Source of the DNA: Coptodactyla brooksi
Lineage: Eukaryota; Arthropoda; Insecta; Coleoptera; Scarabaeidae
NCBI GenBank assembly: GCA_033557675.1
Contig: JAWQRM010000312.1
Location: 1 to 24,319, forward strand
DNA length: 24,319 nt
Direction of reading: 5' to 3'
Below the pieces are notes generated by a model. That model was not told the DNA's origin, made no database searches, and saw nothing but the letters and a program-made list of their open reading frames with translations. Made by a program: the position numbers and the translations under genes. Of this stretch, positions 8,821-18,815 are shown in pieces; within the stretch, counting starts at the first letter, position 1; every line of letters starts with the position of its first letter.

Positions 8821-11589
8821 ATGGAAGAAAATTCAGAATGTGAGTGTAATAGTTATAGCACGTCTAAAGAACGCCAAAGAAGAAATTCCAAAAAAACAGA
8901 AGAATTTTCCGCAGAAGATGACAACATTGAAGACGAAGAAAATAATGGCTATATAGATAATGTGGAAACATCGTCAGTTAATAACAGCGATAAAACAATC
9001 ACAAAATCAAAACCTGAACAGGTAACTTCTGAAACCACTCTGAACACCTTATTTTTTACTGAAACGTCATGTGGAAGCAGTCATTTTTCACAACCATCAG
9101 GGCATGTTATATCACCAGAATTTGAAGATGTTGAAGAATTTACTTGTCCGGTTTCGGATATATTCAAGAATGATTTGGATAGTGTACCAAACGGAATAAG
9201 TTCAGAATTTCTAAATCATGTAATTGACAATGATATTGATAATTATCTAACATCAACTGCGATAATACGCGACGGTAATTTAGAAAATAGTAAAACAGTT
9301 GATGAAAACATCACGACTGAATATCTTGTTATTAGTGAAAATGAGTGTGATAATATGTTGTTAGAAAAAGCTGTCGATATTGAAGTCTATTGTGTAAAAG
9401 ATACGACAAGAACTGAACTAATCGAAAATCAGCCAGAAACAGTTGAAGTAATAACAAATACTGACACGTATGGAGAACTGGATTCATTAGAAGCAGAAAT
9501 AGTGGTGGGAAATATAGAAACAGATTGCCATGAACATTTAACTGCTGAAAATAATTCTGAAACATCTAGTGAAAAAGATCCGAAGGACGTCACAGTGATA
9601 AGTGATGGTAACACTGAAACACAATCTGACAATATTTCAGTAGATACTGCAATAATCCAAGATTGCTATGAATCATTGGTTGCTGAAAATGATCCTGATA
9701 TTTCGACTGAGCAAAGTCTGAAAGAAAAGACAGTAACAGATGATGGTGACGTAGAAACTGTTTCATTGGAATCCGAAATAAACCAAGACCATTACAGATC
9801 AGGTGATCACAAAATTTCGCATGAAAAAAATACGAAAGATACCATAATTATAGATAATGGTAAGACTGAAATGCAGTCTGAAAATATCTCGGTAGAAACT
9901 GAAGTAATCCAAGATTGTTATGAATTGTCAGTTGCTGAAAATGATCCTGATATTTGGACTGACAAAAATCCAAAAGTAATTGCAGTGGTAAATGGTAGTG
10001 ATACTGAAAATATTTCCTTGGAATCTGAAATAATCCCAGGCGATTTAGAAACAAGCGATCACGAAGCTGCTGTTGAAAAAAATGAAAAATATGGTAACAC
10101 CGAAACGCAGTCTAAAAATATCTCGGTAGAAACTGAAGTAATTCAAGATTGTTGTGGATTGTCAGTTGCTGAAACTGATTCTGATATTTCGACCGACAAA
10201 AATCCAGTTATCAGAGTGATTGATGGTGGTGGTTCTGAAAATATTTCGCTGGAATCTGAAACGATTCCAGGCGATTTAGAAACAAGTGATCACGAAACTG
10301 CGATTGAAAAAGATCCAAAATATGGTAACACTGAAACGCAGTCTGAAAATGTTTCGGTAGAAACTGAAATAATCCAAAATTGTTATGACATTTCGACTGA
10401 AGCAGATCCGAAAGAAGTCGCAGTGATAGATGGTGGTGACACCGAAAATGTTTCGCTGGAAACTGAAATAAACCAAGATTATTTAGAAATAGGTGATCAT
10501 GAAATTTCAACTGTTGAAATTCCTGAAACTAATATCACCGCAAAACGTTCTGAAATAACTTTAGAAGAAATAGAAACAACGCGTATCGAAAATATACATT
10601 TAAATTTAGAAAATCAGGTTCCTAAAAGTTCAATTGTAGAAAATAATACAGAAGTTATATCTAAAAATACTGCAAATGAAACAACAGATACCTTCGACCC
10701 AAACACTACTGAAAGATCTACTGAAGAATGTTTTCAAGCCGTAGGTAGAACACATACTGATGAAAACTTCAACTTGGATTCAGAAAAAGAAATTACTGAG
10801 ATGTTAATTATTGAAAATAACAGTGAAATTTCAACTATTGGTACTAACGTAAAAAGTATAATAGCATCCGAAAATTCTTTTGAGGAAACATTTAATGATT
10901 CAATAGAAGATTCAAACCCAGAAAATAAATCGGCTGATGTCAACCAATTTCCAATTGAACAGGATACAGAAAAATTAGTTCTCACCCGCTCGGAATCGGT
11001 AGATATTGAAATTATTACTGAAAATGTAGATGACTTATTCGAAACCATATTTAAAGCTCAAATTAATCTTGAGAAGCCCACAAAGAAAAATGAAAATTCA
11101 AACGATGTATTATCTAAAAACCGCACAGAACTAGCAACATCTTCCTCCGTAAAAGAACGTGGTACTTCAAAAGAAAGTTTAGTAGATTTGGGATATGATG
11201 AGAGCTCGTTTGAAACTGATGAAGACGAGGAAAGATTTTTAGAAGATAGTGTTTTGTGGGAACACAAGCTTAGATCGAGATCTTTTGAAACAGCACTAAG
11301 AAAGTTCAAATCTATCGAAGAGAAGGACGCCAAAAAAATGGGAAAAAGCCATAACGCTATGAAAAGGAAGAAGTATACATTTCGGTCATACGCCACCTGT
11401 GTTGTACATAATAATGCTGCGGAAGGTAACCCCGGTTCTGAAACAGTTCCCATTGAATTTCAAAGCAAACCGAGTTGCAATAACACAACTGATATTGAGA
11501 CTTCAGACTTGGACCTATCACCAGCAAATCAGACAAATTTATTACAGTTTTCTGATGTACAAAGCAATGAAAATAACGTTCGAAGTTAA
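8821..11589 (+). CDS. Acidic tandem-repeat protein, 922 aa, family not recognised
   Basis: The coding exon begins at 8774 after GTATTTGCAG. The first ATG, at 8821, has G at -3 and +4 and is taken as the start; the frame is open upstream to the splice site, so a longer N-terminus is possible. Residues 15-25 are basic (SKERQRRNSKK). Residues about 262-560 hold four tandem units of 68-84 residues. Each unit has an A half (NTETQSENISVETEVIQD type) and a B half (DTENISLESEII ... GDHE), themselves related. Residues 786-810 (SLVDLGYDESSF and a DEDEE run) and a basic patch near 837-856 (KKMGKSHNAMKRKK) form a less repetitive C-terminal region. No signal peptide or membrane segment is seen. Rich in Glu, Asn, Ser, Thr and Ile, it is probably largely disordered. 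A partial copy lies at 14357-15992. Function is unknown. Confidence 0.78.
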   Translation: MEENSECECNSYSTSKERQRRNSKKTEEFSAEDDNIEDEENNGYIDNVETSSVNNSDKTITKSKPEQVTSETTLNTLFFTETSCGSSHFSQPSGHVISPEFEDVEEFTCPVSDIFKNDLDSVPNGISSEFLNHVIDNDIDNYLTSTAIIRDGNLENSKTVDENITTEYLVISENECDNMLLEKAVDIEVYCVKDTTRTELIENQPETVEVITNTDTYGELDSLEAEIVVGNIETDCHEHLTAENNSETSSEKDPKDVTVISDGNTETQSDNISVDTAIIQDCYESLVAENDPDISTEQSLKEKTVTDDGDVETVSLESEINQDHYRSGDHKISHEKNTKDTIIIDNGKTEMQSENISVETEVIQDCYELSVAENDPDIWTDKNPKVIAVVNGSDTENISLESEIIPGDLETSDHEAAVEKNEKYGNTETQSKNISVETEVIQDCCGLSVAETDSDISTDKNPVIRVIDGGGSENISLESETIPGDLETSDHETAIEKDPKYGNTETQSENVSVETEIIQNCYDISTEADPKEVAVIDGGDTENVSLETEINQDYLEIGDHEISTVEIPETNITAKRSEITLEEIETTRIENIHLNLENQVPKSSIVENNTEVISKNTANETTDTFDPNTTERSTEECFQAVGRTHTDENFNLDSEKEITEMLIIENNSEISTIGTNVKSIIASENSFEETFNDSIEDSNPENKSADVNQFPIEQDTEKLVLTRSESVDIEIITENVDDLFETIFKAQINLEKPTKKNENSNDVLSKNRTELATSSSVKERGTSKESLVDLGYDESSFETDEDEERFLEDSVLWEHKLRSRSFETALRKFKSIEEKDAKKMGKSHNAMKRKKYTFRSYATCVVHNNAAEGNPGSETVPIEFQSKPSCNNTTDIETSDLDLSPANQTNLLQFSDVQSNENNVRS

Positions 11590-11900
11590 TGAAAACTTAC
11601 GGCACAATTTGCGAAGAGGAAATCTTAGATACGAGTGACGGTAATCATAAACAATAGCATGTGATATTAGTGCAATAAATAACCTTACGTAGTAATGTAC
11701 GAAGTAGTAATAATTATGTAGTAATGTAAGAAGTAATGTGAAATAAAAATTATTTATATGGGATATATATTATACACCTTAAAACCGCAATAACATTCGC
11801 GCATTTTGTATTATTGTTTTATATCGTTGGAAAATAAAATTATTAATTTTCAATGTGTATTGAAATGAATAAAACTGAATAAATAAATAACGTCTTTAAT
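11590..11900 (+). other. 3' untranslated region and poly(A) signals of the acidic-protein gene
   Basis: AATAAA occurs at 11674-11679, 11742-11747 and 11833-11838, with more in the run AATAAATAAATAA near 11880. The cluster fits the 3' end of a + strand gene. A short direct repeat (GTAGTAATGTA / GAAGTAATGT) lies at about 11690-11740. Confidence 0.6.
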
Positions 11901-12130
11901 TTTTAATTCAAGAAAGGTATATAACATTTATTCTTATCTAAATGGTAATGCTTAACTTATGACACATTAATAGTAAAATAAAACAAAAGCAAATTCAATA
12001 TAACTCTATTATTATTATATGATTTGAAAAACTATGTTCGGAGCAGTGGTTCTCGAAATTGTCAATAAAATTCTTAAGGTTATACTTAAATTGGGAAATG
12101 TACTTCGTGCTTGGTGAATGTTTTAAGGCA
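11901..12130. other. AT-rich spacer, nothing recognised
   Basis: No open frame, repeat or RNA gene could be supported here. Confidence 0.4.
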
Positions 12131-12186
12131 TTCTATTAGAAGGTATATGGAATTAATGGAGATTAATGCCATCTACCTTCATAGAA
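12131..12186. repeat. Imperfect 56-base hairpin
   Basis: TTCTAT, GAAGGTA, ATGG and ATTAAT on the left pair with ATTAAT, CCAT, TACCTTC and ATAGAA on the right. This gives about 23 pairs with two mismatches, a two-base bulge and a four-base loop (GGAG). It is shorter and tighter than usual insect microRNA precursors, so it is listed as an inverted repeat. Confidence 0.6.
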
Positions 12187-12597
12187 AACGTTACGAACAT
12201 TTGTATTTTTTCATAGAAATTATTTCCGTTAATGACTTCGTTGTTGTTATTATATTTTAGTGTTAGATGAAAATTCATACAACATTTTTTTACTTTGTTA
12301 TTTATTTCATATTTTAAATTTAGTATTATTGAGCATTAAGGCAAATAAGTTATGTTTCGCTATTTGTTTGAGCCCCTCCTGAATTGAAATTAACCTTGGT
12401 CTACTATTTGTAAAAAGTATTTTCGATAAAAGTTAACATCAGCATTGTTAGTTAACTCGAGAATCCTTTCCTTCGTGATCAAAATGGCATTACATTCCGG
12501 AACAATACTAAATTTGTTTGGACAATTTTTCAGCTTTGATTTTTTATACCGAAAGAGCAACCAATAAGTGCGTTCATTACATTGTCTAAAATTTATA

Positions 12598-12665
12598 ATT
12601 TAGAGTCTAAATTAATTCATAATTTAGAGTCTAAATTAATTCATAATTTAGACTCTAAATTATGT
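12598..12665. repeat. 24-base tandem repeat made of palindromes
   Basis: Two exact units begin at 12598 and 12622, and a third partial unit at 12646. The unit is AATTTAGAGTCTAAATT plus AATTCAT. The 17-base core is a perfect palindrome around a central G. The third copy has the centre changed to C, which keeps the palindrome. Confidence 0.85.
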
Positions 12666-13059
12666 CTAATAGTCTTTACAGAGTTTATTCTACACTCCCA
12701 CCAGGTATCGCATAGTGGATTTGAAGTAATGATTACACGTTTCTTTAAAATGTCCTATCGTGCAGCTGAACTTGCAAAAGTTGCGTAGAAGCTTTGAATT
12801 ATACCAAACAACGTTAATGCCATTAAAACAGATGAAGTTTTCTAATAAAAAATTTAAATTGTGTGCAGCACATAGCACAAAAGATGTCAATAGATTTTCT
12901 GATTAACTTCTAGGTTGAACTTGTCCTCCACAATCCTCAAAGGTACATATACCCAAATTTGATAATTGAGCTTTTGACACTTATGTATGATAATAATGTA
13001 ACATTAATAAAATAATCCTTAATTTCAACAAACTTTAAAAAAATGACTTCAATTTTGCA

Positions 13060-13460
13060 GACATTTGATCTTTTACATGTTGGGAAAAATTTTTTCACAA
13101 CATTTACTACTGTTCACTACTATTTTTAGGGCAGAACATTATTATGTGATCTTCCACACTTTGTGAAAAACTTTTTTGACATTTTTCTCAACTTTCACCA
13201 ACGTTTTAAGCACAGAACATTATTTGATCTTTCACGTGGTGTAAACATTTTTTTTATATTTTTTCAGAACGTTCATTAATGTTTTAAGGGTGGAACATTG
13301 TTATAAAAACTTTAAGAATTGTGTTCTTTGCATCTGTGCAAAAAATGCATTAAATTTCGCGGGCATTTAATTCTCTACATGTCGTGAAAAGCTTCTTTTC
13401 ATATCATTTCTTCTGAATCTTCAGTAATGTTTTAAGTATGGAACAATATTACTTGCTATA
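13060..13460. repeat. Diverged tandem array, unit about 77 bases
   Basis: Recurring blocks of the form GAACATTATTTGATC, TTCACGTGGTG, TTTTTTCA and GTTTTAAG start near 13060, 13134, 13215, 13293, 13363 and 13441, a spacing of 70-81 bases. Copies are heavily diverged, as in an old minisatellite. It lies between the acidic-protein gene and its truncated copy. Confidence 0.65.
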
Positions 13461-14356
13461 TTATTATTATTATGTGAAATCACACCAGCTTTATTTAATT
13501 TAATATTAGTAACGTTATGCAGAGAAACAGGCAGAATATAGGTAAATAAATATGCTAGTATAAATACGTTAATTTCTAGGAATCTCAGTATAAATATTTT
13601 TGTTTAGTACTCTCTACTCAGTCATTGGGACGCCTCTTTTTTGCTTGGTTTAACATGTCCAATAGAAAATACATTTCTATTTTGATGTTGATATTTGTAT
13701 TGGTGTACTGTATACAAGAGGAGTATGTATGCAGCAGTGCAATCTTTTTGAGCATTTAATTTGTTTTAATTCATTAAAAGCACTAATAATTTGATTTCAA
13801 ACAAGATTATATATATATATACAACTGTAATAATGAAGACATTACTGAAGAGAAATAAAAGATCCTTGTTTGGATAAACGAGTTGTCGACTCGTTGAAAT
13901 TACGTGGGTGATAGACAACCAGATCTACACGAAGCACACAAGGAAATAGGTATAAGCCTGGGGGTGAAATTCGTGTACACACAGTAATTGCGCAGAAGCT
14001 AACGAAACAGAACCGCACTAAGAACATAGTACAACAAAAAGATAGAAATGGCATTATAATCAGTTCGAAACGCAATAGTAGAATTTATAAATTACCTGAG
14101 GAACGACATAATGTCTCTTAAATAACGAATTTGTTGTTTAGTAATTCTGTAGGTAGTTTAATGGCTGCTTTTCAATTTTTTAGTTTTCATTGATAATAAT
14201 GATTATAGTAATAAATAGAATGAATGGTAATTTCAAAGTGTTACAACTGTCAAACAACATAACTTTGTATTAAATTTCGTGGCGTATTGTAAAAATCTCC
14301 GTGTTTGTTTGTACCTTGTTAGTTTTCTCAATATTAAAAGATAGCTCTTATCTATG
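13461..14356. other. Spacer with a weak coding-like relic
   Basis: Mostly AT-rich, with a short TA run near 13809. Between about 13910 and 14120 the base composition is more even, and one + frame stays open for about 65 codons (ending SSKRNSRIYKLPEERHNVS). I do not recognise it and cannot say that it is a gene. Confidence 0.3.
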
Positions 14357-15992
14357 ATAAGAACTGAACTAATCGAATATCAGTGAGAAACTTGTTTGGC
14401 TGACAATATACCTGACATTTTAACAATTGCAGTTATAGTTATTTTAGTAACTGGATTTATGAGAAGCAGAAATAGTGGTGGGAAATATAGAAAAAGATTG
14501 CCATGAAGTTTTAGCTGCCGAAAATAATTCTGAAACATCGATTGAAAAAAATCCGAAAGACGTCACAGTGATAAGTGATGGTAACACTGAAACACAGTCT
14601 GACAATGTTTCAGTAGATATTGCAATAATCCAAAATTGCTATGAATCATCGGTTGCTAAAAATTATCCTTACATTTCCACTGAGCAAAGTCTGAAAGAAA
14701 AGACAGTAACATATGGTGGTGACATAGAAACTGTTTCATTGGAATCCGAAATAAACCAAGATGATTTAGGAATAGGTGATCACAAAATTTCGCTTCAAAA
14801 AAATACGAAAGATACCATAATTATAGATAATGGTAAGAGTGAAATGCAGTCTGAAAATATCTCGGTAGAAACTGAAGTAATCCAAGATTGTTATGAATTG
14901 TCAGTTGCTGAAAATGATCCTGACATTTGGAGTGACGAAAATCCAAAAATAATTGCAGCGGTAAATGGTAGTGATACTGAAAATATTTCGTTGGAATCTA
15001 AAATAATCTCAGGCAATTTAGAAACAAGTGATCACAAAACTGCGGTGGAAAAAAATCAAAAATATGGTAACACTGAAACGCAGTCTGAAAATTTTTCGGT
15101 AGAAACTAAAATAATCCAAAATTGTTATGACATTTCGACTGAAACAGATCTGAAAGAAGACACAGTGATAGATGATACCGAAAATTTTTCGCTGGAAATT
15201 GAAATAATCCAACTTCATTTAGAAACAGGCGATCACGAAATTCCAAATTCAGAATATAATTCTGAAATATCAATTGTTGAAATGCCTGAAACTAATGTCA
15301 CCGTAATACGTTCTAAAATAACTTTAGAAGAAATAGAAACAACGCGTATGGAAAATATACATTTAAATTTAGAAAATCAGGTTCCTAAAAGTTCAATTGT
15401 AGAAAATAATACAGAAGTTATATCTAAAAATACTGCAAATGAAACAACAGATACCTTCGACCCAAACACTACTGAAAGATCTACTGAAGAATGTTTTCAA
15501 GCCGTATGTAGAACACATACTGATGACAACTTCAACTTGGATTCAGAAAAAGAAATTACTGAGATGTTAATTATTGAAAATAGTAGTGAAATTTCAACTA
15601 TTGGTGCTAACGTAAAAAGTATAATAGCATCAGAAAATTCTTTTGAGGAAACATTTAATGATTCAATAGAAGATTCAAACCCAGAAAATAAATCGGCTTA
15701 TGTCAACCAATTTCCAATTGAACAGGATACAGAAAAATTAGTTCTCAACTGTTCACATACTGATGGATGCTCCAACTTAGATTCAGAAAAAGAAATTTCT
15801 GAGATGCTAATTATTGAAAATAATAATGAAATTTCAACTATTGGTACTAACGTGAAAAGTATAATAGCATTAGAAAATTCTTCTGATGCTATTATAGAAA
15901 TTCTTCTTCTGCTAGAAATTCTTCGTCCGATCGAAATAAGACAAAAGTGCAATTTTGTAATAAAAACATCCGAATTTAAGTCTTTTTGTTAA
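14357..15992 (+). pseudogene. Truncated duplicate of the acidic repeat-protein gene
   Basis: From AAGAACTGAACTAATCGA onward this matches the coding exon of the gene at 8821-11589, about 5 kb upstream. Two nonsense changes disable the 5' part: TGA within CAGTGAGAAAC near 14392, and TGA at 14460-14462 where the parent has TTA. After that a 500-codon frame stays open with no nearby in-frame ATG. It holds three A+B repeat units against four in the parent, and a second copy of the HTD..NLDSEKEI..EML block. Then it diverges into unrelated sequence and stops at 15992, lacking the parent's whole C-terminal region. Many changes remove acidic residues (AENDPD to AKNYPY), as expected of relaxed constraint. 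No upstream exon or promoter is seen. Confidence 0.85.
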
Positions 15993-16620
15993 AATTGAAA
16001 AATATCGACGCCCGTGAAGTTGAATTTGCCTCTCCGGTTTGGAACGTTCTCCACAAAAATGTTGTGCTCAGCACTAGTTTCAGCGTTTAATACTGGCTAA
16101 TGCTTATAATGCATTCGAATGCATTTTTCGACCCATGTTTACAGCAACTGTTTTTCCAATTTTGACTGAGAATGTACTGGTAATTTCGGAACACCTATAT
16201 ATTAGGGTTCGTGCGACATCTACATTTCGCGTAAAAAGTTACAAAAAAACCAAATTAAATCGGTTTAATTTGGTTACTTCGGGTTCATAGTTCGAAAATA
16301 AACATTATCACTTACAAAAAATATAAAAAAATCGGAAACATCTTCTCCACTTCTCAGACATAGTTTTTGGAACTAATTCTCATCGGAATGTTGATGGGGT
16401 TGTAACAGTGACCAGTTATTAAATCTTGATTGACCAGGTCTGGCAACGATTGAATAATTATTCACAGTAATAAAGGTTATCAATATATTTAGCCTGTATC
16501 ATTATATTAATGTCAACAATTAGCACATGTCAAAATATAATAAATACATTTTCATAAAATTGGATAATAATTCTAGTACAAAATATTTAATCGATATAGT
16601 AACTTTTCAGTTTCAACATT
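15993..16620. other. Non-coding spacer with two strong palindromes
   Basis: A perfect 18-base palindrome, AATGCATTCGAATGCATT, lies at 16108-16125. A perfect 11-pair hairpin with a four-base TCGG loop, ACCAAATTAAA/TTTAATTTGGT, lies at 16249-16274. No gene was recognised. The promoter of the next gene should be near the right end. Confidence 0.5.
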
Positions 16621-16764
16621 GGCAGAAAATGGCGTTTGACAGCTAAGCAACGCAGCTGTACGCAGTACAATACAAATATACAATTTTAAACGATTTGTAT
16701 GGCGTAATTCAAAGAAATCCCTGTGCGTATGATTTATGCAAACGTGCAATAACTTTTGAAGTTG
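16621..16764 (+). other. Probable non-coding first exon of the SRRM2-type gene
   Basis: A consensus donor, GTTG|GTAAGT, follows 16764. The acceptor GTATTTAG at 16891-16898 lies eight bases before the start codon. The 142-base segment has a more even composition than its surroundings. The 5' end is estimated. Confidence 0.5.
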
Positions 16765-16906
16765 GTAAGTACCGTTTATAGCATCGCTAATCTACAATCG
16801 ATACGTTTAATTAGTACTTTTTCAAATTCATGTCTATGACTTAATTAAATATACAATATTGACGGTTCGATAAGCGTAACATGTTTATTCGTATTTAGGT
16901 TAGAAC

Positions 16907-17715
16907 ATGTACAACGGCATCGGTTTAGCTACACCTAGAGGTTCGGGTACGAATGGCCACGTTCAAAGAAATTGGGCTCTGGTCAAGCCACGTGAAAAGG
17001 AGAAGAATTATAAAACCGAGAGCGAACTGGCTGTTCTCGATACGGCGGCCAATAAGCAGCCGAATAAGGAAATTTTGGATCATGAACGGAAGAGGAAAAT
17101 TGAGTTGAAATGCACCGAATTTGCCGATATTTTAGAAGAACAGGGGTACGGAAATTTAGTTTTTTAAAATTATTGCTTTAAATACCTTTAAAATCATATA
17201 AATTTGTAATTTTTCCATGGATATTACATCCAGATATGAAATTAATTACTTGCTTTTTAATATGCAATAAAATGAATTGACCTTGGCCGGAATTAAACCT
17301 AGGACCTCTCCTTTCATGACAGGTGCTCTTACCATCTGAACTATAAGAGTGTCCCTCGTAATCTTCAGAAAACATCTTCACCTCATGCCCCCCATGGAAG
17401 AAACAAGAAGATAATTTTCTGAAGAGTGCAGAGACCCTCACATAGCTCAGACAGTAAGAGCATCTCTCATAAAAGCGGTGTTTGCAGGTTTGACTCAAGC
17501 TGGTAAGTCAATTTATTTTCTTGTTTAATGAAAAGTAATTAATTACTTAATTTCAACTTTAAAAGCTGTGAAAATGTAGATTAATTCGGTTGGTTTTATT
17601 TTAATTATAGATACAGCGAGGAAGCTATTAAAAATAAGGTCAACAATTATAGAAATATGCTGATGGGACATGATGGGAAGCTGGAAAAAAGTGTGGATCA
17701 GTGGGGACGTGTATG
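16907..17715 (+). CDS. Srrm2: SRRM2/SRm300/Cwc21-type splicing factor, first two coding exons, 3'-partial
   Basis: Coding exons are 16907-17145 and 17611-17715, joined GG|A so that the product reads EEQGYSEEAI. The N-terminus MYNGIGLATPRGSGTNGHVQ is the strongly conserved start of SRRM2/SRm300 (Cwc21 in yeast). It is followed by NKEILDHERKRKIELKC and, in exon 2, by the NKVNNYRNML helix. Together these cover the cwf21 domain, about 55-100 residues in. The protein sits in the catalytic spliceosome next to Prp8 and Snu114 and supports exon ligation. Exon 2 ends with a strong donor, ATG|GTAAGT, in phase 2. No following exon was found to 24319, so the next intron is at least 6.6 kb; the RS-rich body lies outside the window. 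A 17146 donor of GTACGG is weaker than usual. Confidence 0.92.
17269..17519. mobile_element. Inverted dimer of tRNA-like sequences (SINE-like) in SRRM2 intron 1
   Basis: Two tRNA-like modules face away from each other around about 17395. The - strand module has an A-box-like TATAGTTCAGATGG near 17332-17345 and a B-box-like GGTTTAATTCC at 17289-17299. The + strand module has TAGCTCAGAC near 17443 and GGTTTGACTC at 17487-17496. Inner sequences also pair (CTTCAGAAAA with TTTTCTGAAG), and the outer ends are inverted copies (AAAATGAATTGACC and GGTAAGTCAATTTATTTT). The whole is a 251-base imperfect palindrome. Neither half has an intact cloverleaf, so these are not functional tRNA genes by my reading. 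Confidence 0.75.
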
Positions 17716-18129
17716 GTAAGTATTTTTTTTTGTAGACTATTAACTTTATTCCACAAGTTTAACTTAAAAATACAGTTTGTTTATTTTTAATACTACAGAT
17801 ATTTTACTTTTGTTGATTTAGAGATATCTATAAATATTTTGTAAGGTATATCTGTTCTTGTATAAAAAAATTATTTAATATACTTTTAATCTGTTTAATT
17901 GGTGCACAAAGTAGGTGTTATCTCATTGTTATGACAGGTCATTGTTCATAACCAGGTTCATGACTTGATATGTAGGGAGTGAATAAATTTAGTTGTTATC
18001 ACAGAACAAGTTGATAACTCTATGAGATCTAGGAAATTGAATGAAATGCTTTTCAGTGTCTTTTTATTTAAGGAAGAATTAAAAATTAACAATATCCATG
18101 TTTGTATCGCTGATTGCCAAGAATTGAGA
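17716..18129 (+). other. Start of a long SRRM2 intron; nothing else seen
   Basis: Begins with the donor GTAAGT after exon 2. AT-rich and without a recognisable exon or repeat. Confidence 0.5.
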
Positions 18130-18815
18130 TTAATGTTGATGTATAAAAGTAATAGTACTATTCATTGGCTACAAAGTATTGTGATTTTCTTGATTGTACT
18201 TTACCGGTTTTGATCTTTTCAGATCATCTTCAGAAGCTTCGTTATGATGTTTAATATAGGAAACTTGTATTATAATTATGTGTATGGAAATTGTAATAAA
18301 AATGAAAATGAAACCAGAAACCAATAGTAGATCAAAAACTGCTTATAGGATATTAAGCTGAATTTGTAATATTCAAGGACAAGAAATATTAACTGGAATA
18401 TATTGTGTGTACATATAAGCTATTTATAGGTGTGGCAGAAAATATTAACAGAATTATCAACAGAAACTTTATAAAGTTACACATCACTACTATTGCAGAC
18501 CACACCATTATATTCACATTAACTCTATAAAGTTTCTGTTGATAATTCTGTTAATTATCTGCTGCTATAATTCTGCTGCTGCCACACCTATCAAACAGCT
18601 TATACCTACACATCACAATATATTTCAGTTAATATGTCATTGGATACTACAAATTCAGCTTAATATCCTATAAGCAGTTTTTGATCTCTGGATTCATTTT
18701 TATTACAATTCCCACACACATAATTACAAGTTTCTTATATAAAACATCACCACAAAACTCCTGAAGAATACTTTAAAGTCAACGAATAGTATTATTATTA
18801 CTTTTATACGTACTA
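18130..18815. repeat. Long inverted repeat inside the SRRM2 intron
   Basis: The left arm (about 18130-18490) and right arm (about 18510-18815) are inverted copies. Outer blocks are GTATAAAAGTAATAGTACTATTC against GAATAGTATTATTATTACTTTTATAC (ends only shown). Inner blocks include AACAGAATTATCAACAGAAA against its complement. The right arm lacks part of the left arm's outer segment. Each arm begins near a CTGAAGA motif. Transcribed as part of the intron it would form a long double-stranded RNA. Confidence 0.85.
18199..18236 (-). ncRNA. Hammerhead-like motif in foldback arm
   Basis: On the - strand: CTT, CTGAAGA, extra T, stem II GATCT-GAAA-AGATC, AAAAC in place of GAAAC, a two-pair stem III with loop CG, triplet GTA, then AAG closing a short stem I. 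The U-to-A change in the box and G-to-A change in GAAA make activity unlikely. Confidence 0.45.

Noticed and set aside
9332..11453. Several - strand open frames of 66-131 codons opposite the acidic-protein gene
   Set aside because: They are shadows of the biased repeat composition on the + strand and lack independent protein features.
12131..12186. A microRNA precursor
   Set aside because: The 56-base hairpin has a four-base loop and too little length for normal Drosha and Dicer processing.
17281..17510. Functional tRNA genes in the SRRM2 intron
   Set aside because: Box-like sequences are present, but acceptor and anticodon stems do not pair into a normal cloverleaf in either module.
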